DNA from: JADKFD01 sp050250665
Lineage (GTDB): Bacteria > Pseudomonadota > Gammaproteobacteria > Xanthomonadales > SZUA-5
Direction: 5' to 3'
Assembly (NCBI GenBank): GCA_050250665.1
Contig: JBFWOF010000067.1
Coordinates: 1-30,189, forward strand
DNA: 30,189 bases
This document shows, piece after piece, positions 8,940 through 18,169 of this stretch. Position 1 is the stretch's first letter. Every line of letters begins with the position of its first letter. The position numbers and the translations under genes were made by a program. A model generated the notes under the pieces. That model ran no database searches, had not been told where the DNA came from, and was given only the letters and a program-made list of their open reading frames with translations.

Positions 8940-10412
8940 TTACTCGAACCCGTTGCGTTGCAGCAGCCCCAGCCCGTTGCGTGCGGCTGACAGGGCATCG
9001 ACCCGTCCATAGCCGAAGGTGTTGTTGGGCACGGTGGCCGGAGATGCGGTGCCCCCGCAGGTCTGGGCGGTCACGGTGTCGGTGACGGCGGTATCGCGCA
9101 GCAACGCTTCCACCCGGGCCGGGTCGCGCTTGAGCGTGGGGTCCACCGACATCAACAGCGCCACCAGTCCGGCGACATGCGGGCCGGCCATGCTGGTGCC
9201 ACTCTTCAGGCCGTAGCCATTGCCCGGTACCGACGAGCGCGTGCTTACGCCCGGCGCCACGACATCGGGCTTCAGGCGATTGCTGCCATCGACGGTGACT
9301 GGCCCGCGACTGCTGAAGCTGGCCATGTTGGTGCCGCTGACGGCGCCGACGCTGAAACTCACATCGTAGATGGCCGGCGGGTCGACCACCGTGGAACAGG
9401 CCGAACCGGCGTTGCCGGCCGACACCACCACGACGATGCCGGCATTGCGCACATTCTCGACCACAGTGCGCAGGATGTTCGGCGCGGTGCAGCCTTCGGA
9501 TGGCGGGCAGCCCCAGGAATTGTTGATGACGTGCGGCGCGCGCAACGGATCGGGATTGTTGCCGGCACGGTCGGTCGGTGCCAGCAGCCACTGAAAGCAC
9601 TCGCTGTAAGTGGTGGGCGTGCCATCGCCCTGATTCATGTTGCGACAGGCGATCCAGCGTGCGCCGGGGGCGACGCCAATCTGGTTGCTGCCGCCATCGT
9701 CACCGACCATCGTGCCCATGGTGTGAGTGCCATGCGAGTTGTCGTCGCAGGGTGCCGGTGAATTGACACCACAAACGCCGCCACCGCCGCTGTGAATGGC
9801 ATCGAACCAGTGGTAGTCATGATCGGCGCTGGTGCCGTTCCAGCCGGCATATTGGTTCTTCAAGGCCGGGTGATCCCACTGATAGCCGGTGTCCTGTCCG
9901 GCGACCAGTACGCCCTGACCGCGATAGCCCATGGCCCACAGGGCTGGCGCATTGATCTGATTGACACCGGCCTCGATCGCGTTCACCGCTTTCACGATGG
10001 CCGGCGCCTCGTCCGCCGGGCGCTCCATGCCGAGCCTGGAATCGAGTTCGATCGCAGCCACATCCTTGCGCGCAGCCAGTTTGTCGACCAGCTCTGCATC
10101 CGCTTCCAGCGCGATGAAATTGGCCACCCAGAAGCTGCGGTATTTCACGCCGCGCTTGTCCAGCCAGGCGCGCAGCGGCGCCTGCGATTGTTCGGCGCGG
10201 GCCCGCAAGGCTGCCACGCTGCTGACCAGGCGATCGTCGCCGCTGTGCTTTTCGGCCAGACGGGCAAGGTCGGTCTGCTCGCTGAGCGTCACCAGAACCT
10301 CGGCCTTGCCGCCATGGTCGAGTGCGGTGCCGACGTTGCCGGCCACCTTGTCATGTGCGGCCAGCGCGGGTGCCATCAGGGACAGGCTAATCATCAGTGC
10401 CAATGCGCGCAC
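8940..10412 (-). CDS. Secreted subtilisin-like serine protease (peptidase S8)
   Basis: Extracellular endopeptidase of 490 residues. It has a signal peptide (about 1-19, ending ALAA), a propeptide-like segment (about 36-130, containing AEVLVTLSEQ and DVAAIELDSR, similar to inhibitor I9 regions) and a catalytic domain. The triad is visible: Asp174 in VAGQDTGYQWDHP, His227 in SHGTHTMG, Ser407 in SGTSMAGPHVAG; the oxyanion Asn334 lies in SAGNAG. Several cysteines suggest disulfides. The protein ends LLQRNGFE, without a large C-terminal domain. The start is GTG at 10412, with GGAG six bases upstream. It is monocistronic, downstream of the rpoD terminator and convergent with ubiB. Confidence 0.93.
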   Translation of the reverse strand: MRALALMISLSLMAPALAAHDKVAGNVGTALDHGGKAEVLVTLSEQTDLARLAEKHSGDDRLVSSVAALRARAEQSQAPLRAWLDKRGVKYRSFWVANFIALEADAELVDKLAARKDVAAIELDSRLGMERPADEAPAIVKAVNAIEAGVNQINAPALWAMGYRGQGVLVAGQDTGYQWDHPALKNQYAGWNGTSADHDYHWFDAIHSGGGGVCGVNSPAPCDDNSHGTHTMGTMVGDDGGSNQIGVAPGARWIACRNMNQGDGTPTTYSECFQWLLAPTDRAGNNPDPLRAPHVINNSWGCPPSEGCTAPNILRTVVENVRNAGIVVVVSAGNAGSACSTVVDPPAIYDVSFSVGAVSGTNMASFSSRGPVTVDGSNRLKPDVVAPGVSTRSSVPGNGYGLKSGTSMAGPHVAGLVALLMSVDPTLKRDPARVEALLRDTAVTDTVTAQTCGGTASPATVPNNTFGYGRVDALSAARNGLGLLQRNGFE

Positions 10413-10442
10413 GAGCAGCTCCGGGAATTCAGGTCGGCCGGA

Positions 10443-10475
10443 AGTCTAACCCAGTGTGCGGCCGGCAATGGTCAA
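10443..10475 (-). promoter_or_regulatory. Possible promoter of the S8 protease gene
   Basis: On the minus strand, TTGACC (10475-10470) is followed after 19-21 bases by GTTAGACT (10450-10443), about 30 bases before the GTG start. The spacing is longer than ideal. The same GTTAGACT string stands in front of rpoD. Sequence-only guess. Confidence 0.22.
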
Positions 10476-10511
10476 CGTTGGCCCGGACCACCACAGGCGG
10501 TAAAAGGGCAC

Positions 10512-10542
10512 AAAAAAACCCGGCACTCTCGCGAGTGCCGGG
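10512..10542 (-). terminator. Rho-independent terminator of rpoD
   Basis: A perfect 10-bp stem (CCCGGCACTC paired with GAGTGCCGGG) with a four-base loop is followed on the minus strand by seven T residues. It lies about 75 bases after the rpoD stop codon, in the right orientation. It is the clearest intrinsic terminator in the window. Confidence 0.93.
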
Positions 10543-10615
10543 TCGATGCTTGCCTTGCCGTCGGTATGCGTGGGCGCGCTGTTGGCGCTTCCGCCCGATC
10601 AGCGATCGAAGCTGA

Positions 10616-12487
<1,872 letters not shown>

Positions 12488-12531
12488 GCGCAATGAGCCC
12501 GGAGGAATAAGGGTGGGAAGAGGAACCCGGC

Positions 12532-12540
12532 AGTCTAACA
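12532..12540 (-). promoter_or_regulatory. Possible extended -10 element of rpoD
   Basis: The minus strand reads TGTTAGACT, an extended -10 (TG-n-TAGACT), 45-50 bases before the rpoD ATG. No good -35 is found at 17 bases. The position would give a 5' leader of roughly 38 bases. Confidence 0.28.
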
Positions 12541-12654
12541 GAAGACCGTAATGGCGCCTAGCAAGTTTCACGTTCAGGTGCAATAGAGTTGAGTCGTTCA
12601 GCGGAGCCTTAGGAAGGTGGGGCGTGCTGCGATGTCCAACGATCTCGCCAGCCA

Positions 12655-12795
12655 GGTGAAACGTAAAACGTGAAACGTCAATCAGGAGCGGGGTGGCCTG
12701 CTACCTTGGTGCCCGGTCGTGAGCAAGGTGAAACGTCAGACGGAAAACGTCATTTCGAAGCCGGTTAATGCTCTTCCCGTGCCCCGTGCCCCACT
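12655..12795 (+). repeat. AAACGT-rich / CCCGTGCCCC dispersed repeat, copy 2 (with a partial third)
   Basis: The segment 12726-12795 has GTGAAACGTCAGACGGAAAA, then TTCGAAGCC, a GCTCTT block and CCCGTGCCCCGTGCCCC. This is the same block order as the reverse complement of 6871-6950. A neighbouring run at 12655-12685 contains three AAACGT units without the C-rich end. A related run of GTGAAAG units occurs at about 13341-13362. Confidence 0.55.
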
Positions 12796-12842
12796 TCCGC
12801 TGCTCCTCTCCCTCCACGCGCTTTCGGCACATCAAGGGACGC

Positions 12843-13283
12843 TCAGCGCGCCGTTAACCAGAAGGTCACCGGACCGTCGTTGACCAGATGTACCTGCATA
12901 TGGGCGCCGAAACGACCGGTTGCAAGGCCTGGCACCCGCAATCGCGCCGAGTCCGCGAGGTAATCGAACCAGCGCCGACCGTCTTCGGGACTTGCGGCCG
13001 GTGTGAAACTGGCGCGCATGCCCTTCTGGGTGTCGGCTGCCAGCGTGAACTGCGACACCAGCAGCAACTGGCCCTCGATATCGGCAAGCGAGCGATTCAT
13101 CCTGCCCTCGGCGTCCTCGAAGATGCGGTAACCGAGGATGCGCTCCAGCAGACGGTCGGCCTGGGCCTGGCCATCGGCCTTCTCCACCGCCACCAGCGCC
13201 AGAATGCCGCGACCAATGGCACCGACGGTCTCGCCGGCGACCTCGACATGGGCCGAGGAGACTCGTTGGATCAGGGAAATCAT
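12843..13283 (-). CDS. dtd: D-aminoacyl-tRNA deacylase
   Basis: Proofreading enzyme that removes D-amino acids wrongly attached to tRNA. The 146-residue product begins MISLIQRVSSAHVEV and carries the two family signatures that build the active site across the dimer: SQFTL (77-81) and NDGPVT (135-140, the Gly-cisPro loop). Length equals the E. coli enzyme (145). The start is ATG 13283; a second ATG four codons upstream would put the AGGA directly against the start codon. Transcribed toward rpoD and away from the acyltransferase gene. Confidence 0.95.
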   Translation of the reverse strand: MISLIQRVSSAHVEVAGETVGAIGRGILALVAVEKADGQAQADRLLERILGYRIFEDAEGRMNRSLADIEGQLLLVSQFTLAADTQKGMRASFTPAASPEDGRRWFDYLADSARLRVPGLATGRFGAHMQVHLVNDGPVTFWLTAR

Positions 13284-13430
13284 GGGCTGGAACATTCCTG
13301 AGCGGCTGAAGCGGGGGAATGTTAGGCGTGAAGGGAGGGGCGTGAAAGGTGAAAGGTGAAAGCGCCTCGTCGGCGTCATTGCGAGCCGCATATATCGGCC
13401 CGACACTGCGCACGGGCCATGAACCCCAAG

Positions 13431-13498
13431 CGTCATTGCGAGCGCAGCGAAGCAATCCAGACCGAGTACCGAAGAGCCTGGATTGCTTCGCCTCGCTC
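13431..13498. repeat. Inverted GTCATTGCGAG...GAAGCAATCCAG element
   Basis: The left part has CGTCATTGCGAGCGCAGCG followed by AAGCAATCCAG; the right part, CTGGATTGCTTCGC, is the reverse complement of its inner end. A similar, more complete element is at 27202-27295. Repeats of this type are widespread in proteobacterial genomes, usually between genes. Confidence 0.75.
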
Positions 13499-13655
13499 TC
13501 CATCAAGCCCATGCCTGCGTACGCCCCAGGGGATTTCGGGACGCTGGTGTGGAGGGCGCCGCGCTGCGGCACCGCTTTGACGTGCCCGGAGATCAAGAGC
13601 GGCCGCGCAGGCGCGCGTCCCTCCCCAAAGCCGCTCCGTGCCTGCCAGGCTTCGC

Positions 13656-13661
13656 TATGCT
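13656..13661 (+). promoter_or_regulatory. Possible -10 element of the acyltransferase gene
   Basis: TATGCT lies 17 bases before the ATG at 13679. A matching -35 is not evident, and the leader would be about 11 bases. Confidence 0.25.
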
Positions 13662-13678
13662 GACCGCATGACCGATGA

Positions 13679-14563
13679 ATGGCTGCCCTGACGCCGATGG
13701 CCGCGCGTCTGATCTTTGCGCTGATGTGGCTGCTGGGGCGTTTGCCCCTGTCGGCCTTGCATGCGCTGGGTGCCGCGCTGGGACGACTGTGGCTGCGTCT
13801 CGGCGCGCGCGAAGCGCGGGTGGCGGCGACCAATCTGGCGCTGTGCTTTCCGGAGCTGAGCGATGATCAACGGCGGGTGCTGCTGGCACAGAGCATGGCC
13901 GAGACCGGAAAAACCGCCGCCGAGCTGTGCTGGCTCTGGACCCGCGGCGACGCCGTGGTCAACGCTCGCATTCAAGTCGTCGAAGGCGAGCAGCTGTTTC
14001 TGGACGCACTCGCAGCCAGGCAGGGCGTGCTGATCGCGGCGCCGCATCTGGGTGCCTGGGAGGCTCTGAATCTCTATCTCAGCCGAACGGCGCCAGTGGC
14101 GATTCTGTATCGGCCGCCGCGGCAGCGCTGGGTGGAGGCGCTGATCAACCGCTGCCGCGGACGCTTTGGTGCCGAGCCGGTGCGCGCCGAGGCCGCCGGC
14201 GTGCGCACGCTGCTGAAGCGACTGAAGGACGGCGGTGTGGTCGGTATCCTGCCCGATCAGCAGCCCAAGGTCGGCGAGGGCGAGTTCGCACCGTTTTTCG
14301 GCCGCAGCGCACTGACCATGAGTCTGTTCACCAGGCTGGCGGGCCGCACCGGTGCCAGCGTGCTGTTCGCCTGGGCCGAGCGTTTGCCAGCGGGGGCGGG
14401 ATTTGCCGTCCGCTTTTTTGATCATGGGCCTATGACTGACGCGGCCGCCATGAACGCGGTCATCGAGGAACTTGCCCGCAACTGCCCGGCACAGTACCAG
14501 TGGACCTACAAGCGCTTCGGTATCCAGCCTGAGGGCGCGCCGTCGCCCTATCGTCGGGGTTGA
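13679..14563 (+). CDS. LpxL/HtrB-family lysophospholipid/lipid A acyltransferase
   Basis: Inner-membrane enzyme that adds a secondary acyl chain to lipid A or a related lipid, using acyl-ACP. The 294-residue product has an N-terminal membrane helix (about 8-40), the family HX4E catalytic dyad in APHLGAWE (His123, Glu128), and the later blocks LKDGGVVGILPDQQP and GEFAPFFGRSALTM typical of the LpxL/LpxM superfamily. It ends with QWTYKRFG, the usual closing motif. The exact acceptor (lauroyl, myristoyl or another) cannot be decided. The start at 13679 has no strong ribosome-binding site; ATG 13697 is an alternative. Divergent from dtd; the antiporter gene follows in the same direction. Confidence 0.92.
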   Translation: MAALTPMAARLIFALMWLLGRLPLSALHALGAALGRLWLRLGAREARVAATNLALCFPELSDDQRRVLLAQSMAETGKTAAELCWLWTRGDAVVNARIQVVEGEQLFLDALAARQGVLIAAPHLGAWEALNLYLSRTAPVAILYRPPRQRWVEALINRCRGRFGAEPVRAEAAGVRTLLKRLKDGGVVGILPDQQPKVGEGEFAPFFGRSALTMSLFTRLAGRTGASVLFAWAERLPAGAGFAVRFFDHGPMTDAAAMNAVIEELARNCPAQYQWTYKRFGIQPEGAPSPYRRG

Positions 14564-14675
14564 GGGCGCAAGGAACGAGGGCGAGAGGGCACCAGGGCGC
14601 GAAAAGGCAGCTCCTGGCGAGATCTGGTTTCTGTCCTGCCCTCATGCGCTCGTAGTAGCGGCGCGTCAGCCCGCC

Positions 14676-14681
14676 TAGAAT
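14676..14681 (+). promoter_or_regulatory. Likely -10 element of the Kef-type antiporter gene
   Basis: TAGAAT, a five-of-six match to the -10 consensus, lies 27 bases before the ATG at 14709, giving a leader of about 20 bases. No strong -35 is seen. Confidence 0.35.
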
Positions 14682-14708
14682 CACCCCGTCCCTACCGCCG
14701 GCCCGCGC

Positions 14709-16505
14709 ATGCACGACGACCACACTTTTCTGCTCTACGCGGTGATCTTCCTGGCGGCAACGGTGTTCATGGTGCCGCTGAGCAAGCGGGCGCGCCTGGG
14801 TGCGGTGCTGGGTTATCTGGTTGCTGGCGTGATCATCGGTCCACAGGCGCTTGGCCTGGTGGCTGATCCCGAACTGGTGCTGACCTTCTCCGAGATCGGC
14901 GTGGTCATGCTGTTGTTCCTGCTGGGTCTGGAACTGTCGCCGCAGCGGCTGTGGATCATGCGCCGACTGCTGTTCGGCCTGGGCGCCTCGCAGATGGGAC
15001 TGGTCACGGCGCTGCTGGCTGGCGCAGGTCTGCTGATGGGCCTGCCCCTGGCGGCCGCGGTCATTGCCGGCTTCGGACTGGCCCTGTCCTCCACGGCTTT
15101 TGGCGTGCAGATCCTGTCCGAACGTTCCGAACTGACCGCCGATCACGGCCGCGCTTCCTTCGGCGTGTTCCTGTTCCAGGATCTGGTCGCGGTACCGGTG
15201 CTGGCCCTGATTCCGCTGCTGGCGGCGGGCGAAGTGGTGCAGGCCAGTCGACCGGCCTGGCAATCCATTGGCATCGTCATCGGCAGCATCCTGGCCGTGG
15301 TCGTCGCCGGGCGCTATCTGCTGCGCCCGGTATTCCGGGTGGTCGCCGCCACCAAGCTGGTCGAAGTGTTCACCGCCACCTCGCTGCTGGTGGTGCTCGG
15401 CACCGCGCTGCTGATGCAGAAGGCCGGTCTTTCGATGGGTCTGGGTGCCTTTCTGGCCGGCGTACTGCTGGCCGATTCGGAATACCGGCACGAGCTGGAA
15501 TCGCATATCGAGCCCTTCAAGGGCCTGCTGTTGGGCCTGTTCTTCATGGGCGTGGGCATGAATCTGGATCTGGCGCTGCTGGCAGCCAAGCCGCTGCTGG
15601 TCATCGCGCTGGTGCTGGGCGTGCTGTCGCTGCAGGTCAGTGTCATGTGGGCGGTCGGTCGCGCCTTCCGCTACAGCAACCGCGCCAGTCTGCTGCTGGC
15701 GGCGCTGCTGGCGTCGGGCGGCGAATTTGCCTTTGTGGTCTTCGCCACCGCCGAGAAATCGCGTCTGTTGAATCCGGAACTGGCGGGTCTGCTCAACCTC
15801 GTGGTGGCGCTGGCGATGGCATTGACCCCGATGCTGGTCCTGGGTCTGGCGGCAATGACCGACCGTCACGCTCGCAAGGCCGAACCGGAGCGGCCTTTCG
15901 ATGAGATGCCTGATGAGCAGGTCGAGGTCGTCATCGCCGGATTCGGTCGCTTCGGGCAGATTCCCGGGCGGGTGCTGGCGGCGCAGAAGATCCCGTACAC
16001 CGTGATCGAGCCCTCCTCGGAACAGGTCGATTTCAGTCGTCGCTTCGGCTCCAAACTCTATTACGGCGATCCGGCCCGGCCAGAGATTCTGCGCGCCGCG
16101 CGCGTCGGCGATGCCAAGGTGCTGATCCTGGCGCTGGAAGATCCCGAACACTCGGTACGGGTGGCGCGGGTGGTCCGTCGGCTCTATCCGAAGCTGCGCA
16201 TCCTGGCCCGGGCACGCAACCGCCAGCACGCTTTCAAGCTGATGGATCTGGGTATCGAGACCGTCATTCGCGAGACCCTGCACTCCAGCCTGGTGGTCAC
16301 CCGGCAGCTGCTGGAGGAACTCGGTCTGGACGCGGCGACGGCGGCCGATCGCATCGAACGTTTCGTGGCTTTCGACGAGCAGCTGATGCAGGAACAGCAT
16401 CTGGTCTACGACGACGAGTCGGCCATCATTCAAGGCGCCGAACAGTCACGCAAGGACCTCGAAGCCCTGTTCGAGGCCGGCAGCAGCGGCTACCGGGAGC
16501 GCTGA
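14709..16505 (+). CDS. Kef-type K+/H+ antiporter with RCK (TrkA-N) domain
   Basis: Monovalent cation:proton antiporter-2 family protein, inner membrane. Its 598 residues comprise an N-terminal transport domain of 12-13 helices (about 1-385) and a cytoplasmic nucleotide-binding RCK domain (about 404-540) with the Rossmann glycine motif GFGRFGQ (411-417). Kef-specific blocks are present: GYLVAGVIIGPQALG, FQDLVAVPVLAL (156-167), and HELESHIEPFKGLLLGLFF, which matches the KefC segment that couples the regulator to the channel. In E. coli such proteins are held shut by glutathione and protect against electrophiles; whether this one is glutathione-gated is unknown. No KefF/KefG oxidoreductase gene is adjacent. 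Confidence 0.93.
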   Translation: MHDDHTFLLYAVIFLAATVFMVPLSKRARLGAVLGYLVAGVIIGPQALGLVADPELVLTFSEIGVVMLLFLLGLELSPQRLWIMRRLLFGLGASQMGLVTALLAGAGLLMGLPLAAAVIAGFGLALSSTAFGVQILSERSELTADHGRASFGVFLFQDLVAVPVLALIPLLAAGEVVQASRPAWQSIGIVIGSILAVVVAGRYLLRPVFRVVAATKLVEVFTATSLLVVLGTALLMQKAGLSMGLGAFLAGVLLADSEYRHELESHIEPFKGLLLGLFFMGVGMNLDLALLAAKPLLVIALVLGVLSLQVSVMWAVGRAFRYSNRASLLLAALLASGGEFAFVVFATAEKSRLLNPELAGLLNLVVALAMALTPMLVLGLAAMTDRHARKAEPERPFDEMPDEQVEVVIAGFGRFGQIPGRVLAAQKIPYTVIEPSSEQVDFSRRFGSKLYYGDPARPEILRAARVGDAKVLILALEDPEHSVRVARVVRRLYPKLRILARARNRQHAFKLMDLGIETVIRETLHSSLVVTRQLLEELGLDAATAADRIERFVAFDEQLMQEQHLVYDDESAIIQGAEQSRKDLEALFEAGSSGYRER

Positions 16506-16891
16506 GCAGACGCGCGTGCGCCTCGCCCTGTGGGAGCGGATTCAGCCGCGACAGGTCTGAAGGAGCCCCGGGAAAAAGAGGGACGCGAAGGGCGCGAAGG
16601 AAAAGCAGAAAGGTCGCGAAGGAGATCCACCTGGGGGACTGTCTGATACACCGGTAGCAGCAACCGACAAGAGGGTCGAGCAGACTGCGCTGGCCTGAGT
16701 TTGATGGCCAAGCGGACCTTCCTTCAACACTGCTTTTCTTGCCCGCTCTTCTTTCTGCTTTTCCTTTGCGTCCTTCGCGTCCTGCTCTTTCGGGGGAACT
16801 CAGCCGCGCCGATCGCGGATGAATCCGCTCCCACAGCGGAGCGGACTCCCACAGCAGCGCGCCCTGCCACGGGGCCGGGCCATCTGCGGGC
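16506..16891. other. 386-base convergent intergenic region
   Basis: It lies between the antiporter and the minus-strand oxygenase. No gene is seen; it is almost filled by the nested palindrome at 16528-16836. Confidence 0.8.
16528..16836. repeat. Nested inverted repeat, 309 bp (family A outside, purine-rich arms inside)
   Basis: The outer arms are a perfect 17-bp inverted repeat, CTGTGGGAGCGGATTCA at 16528-16544 and its complement at 16820-16836. Inside, 16572-16612 (purine-rich, GAAAAAGAGGGACGCGAAGG at its start) pairs with 16751-16791 over 41 bases with five mismatches. The centre (about 16613-16750) is unique. The whole resembles a short non-coding element with layered terminal inverted repeats. 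Confidence 0.85.
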
Positions 16892-17500
16892 TCAACGCTC
16901 GCGCCGGTACATGATGTCGGTGCGCAGCACGTACTTGCTGCCGCGCAGCACCGGCGCGCCTTCGTGGGCGCGGTCGTGCATGAACACCAGGGCCATGCCG
17001 GTCTGCGGTCGGATCGTCAGCGGCTCGGCATTGAGCGGGTAGAAGCGGGTTTCGCCGCCGTCGAAATCCTCGTTCAGATAGACCAACAGCGTCATCCAGC
17101 TGAGCTCATCGGCGGAGCGCCGAAAACTGCCGTCGCGGTGCACACCGAAGTGCTGTCCGGGTCGGTAGCGATAGAAGCGGAAGCGCTCGTTCAGACCAAC
17201 CGGCCGCCAGCGCCCGAAGCTCGGCAGCTGCAGGTTGCGGCAGCGACTCCACCAGAGTCTGGCCAGTTCCGGATCGTCTCGAATCAGGCGCTCATTGTTG
17301 CGCAGCTCCGGCGCCAGCTGGGGTCCGCTCGGTGTGTTGAGCGGCGCCGCCCCGAAGCCGCTGGCATCGCCCAGCGCCATCCACGAGGCGCACTCGCTGG
17401 GGCTGAGAAACTGGCGGGCGACAAAAATGTCCTGGCGATTGCGTACGGCCTGCCGGATCGGCGCTGCCACGTCCACGTTGGTCTCCATTCTGTTGATCAT
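16892..17500 (-). CDS. 2OG-Fe(II) dioxygenase, prolyl 4-hydroxylase-like
   Basis: Non-haem iron, 2-oxoglutarate-dependent hydroxylase of 202 residues. The metal ligands are visible: His121 and Asp123 in HFGVHRDG, and distal His179 in DRAHEG; the 2-oxoglutarate carboxylate is probably bound by Lys189 in RGSKYVLRTDIMYRR. FRFYRYRPGQHFG precedes the HxD strand, and LLVYLNEDFDGGETRFYP follows it, both typical of the prolyl 4-hydroxylase alpha-subunit group. The substrate may be a protein or a small molecule. The start is ATG 17500 or 17488; neither has a clear ribosome-binding site. Divergent from the TRAP permease genes. Confidence 0.88.
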   Translation of the reverse strand: MINRMETNVDVAAPIRQAVRNRQDIFVARQFLSPSECASWMALGDASGFGAAPLNTPSGPQLAPELRNNERLIRDDPELARLWWSRCRNLQLPSFGRWRPVGLNERFRFYRYRPGQHFGVHRDGSFRRSADELSWMTLLVYLNEDFDGGETRFYPLNAEPLTIRPQTGMALVFMHDRAHEGAPVLRGSKYVLRTDIMYRRER

Positions 17501-17623
17501 GACTAGTACAACGCGCGGCGCTCCGGAGGCGTGCCAGAGCTGTTCCTGAAGTTGCCAATCACGTCACACCTGGCAGCCGACCAGTCGCGCTCGGGCTATC
17601 CTCCCGCCCCTGTTCCTGTGCAA

Positions 17624-18169
17624 ATGCCGAACATGGCCCTGGCTGACCGATTGCTCAAGATCGCCCGCACGCTCGATGCGCCGGTGCGCTGGCTGGGCGC
17701 CCTGCTGGCCGTGCTGGTGCTGCTGCTGGTGCTGACCGGCTTCGCCGTGGTGCTGTTGCGCTATGGCTGGCAATGGTCACAACCCTGGCTGCGCGAGTCC
17801 GTGCTGGCGCTGAACGCGGCGATCTTCCTGCTGGGTGCTGCCTATGCCCTGCAGCGCGATGAGCACGTGCGGGTGGACGTGCTCTCCAGGCACTGGTCGG
17901 CACGCACGCGGGCCTGGGTGGAACTGCTGGGCATGCTCGGGGTGGTGCTGCCCTTCGCGGTCTTCATCGGCTACTACAGCATCGATTACGTCATGCAGAG
18001 CTGGCGCATCGGCGAGAGCTCCAGTGAGCCCGGCGGTTTGCCGGCCATCTGGCTGCAGAAATCGTTGATCCTGGGCATGGCCTTGACGCTGGCCCTGCAG
18101 GCACTGGCCCGCGCGGCCCGTTTCGGGGCCCGGATCGCCGCCGGCGCCGCCGGGGAGCACAGCGCATGA
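17624..18169 (+). CDS. dctQ: TRAP transporter small permease (DctQ-like)
   Basis: Inner-membrane small subunit of a tripartite ATP-independent periplasmic transporter. The 181-residue product has four hydrophobic helices (about 20-45, 60-78, 100-122 and 142-165) and the family motif AAYALQRDEHVRVDVL between helices 2 and 3. The start at 17624 (MPNMALADRL) precedes helix 1; ATG 17633 is equally possible, and the upstream in-frame extension to 17531 is not family-like. Its stop overlaps the dctM start as ATGA, so the two are translationally coupled. No DctP solute-binding protein gene is in the window. Confidence 0.9.
   Translation: MPNMALADRLLKIARTLDAPVRWLGALLAVLVLLLVLTGFAVVLLRYGWQWSQPWLRESVLALNAAIFLLGAAYALQRDEHVRVDVLSRHWSARTRAWVELLGMLGVVLPFAVFIGYYSIDYVMQSWRIGESSSEPGGLPAIWLQKSLILGMALTLALQALARAARFGARIAAGAAGEHSA

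Larger units (their letters stand above)
12488..12842. other. 355-base intergenic region between rpoD and dtd
   Basis: No gene is visible. It holds the likely rpoD leader and promoter (12488-12560), two runs of the AAACGT-type repeat (about 12655-12685 and 12726-12754) and a C-rich CCCGTGCCCCGTGCCCC tract (about 12777-12793). Confidence 0.7.
13284..13678. other. 395-base divergent intergenic region between dtd and the acyltransferase
   Basis: No gene is visible. Contents are a short run of GTGAAAG units (about 13341-13362), a GTCATTGCGAG element with its inverted partner (13431-13498), and a possible -10 element close to the acyltransferase start. Open frames here have no family-like content. 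Confidence 0.65.

Noticed and set aside
8484..9010. Minus-strand frames running through the 89-bp repeats into the protease 3' end
   Set aside because: They are made of repeat translations (RSRTESAPT-type strings) that recur wherever family A occurs.
13349..13663. Plus-strand frame in the dtd-acyltransferase gap
   Set aside because: Covers the GTCATTGCGAG repeat, has no family-like sequence and no ribosome-binding site.
14460..16433. 657-codon minus-strand frame opposite the antiporter
   Set aside because: Low-complexity His/Gln-rich composition typical of the antisense of a GC-rich membrane protein; no start signal.
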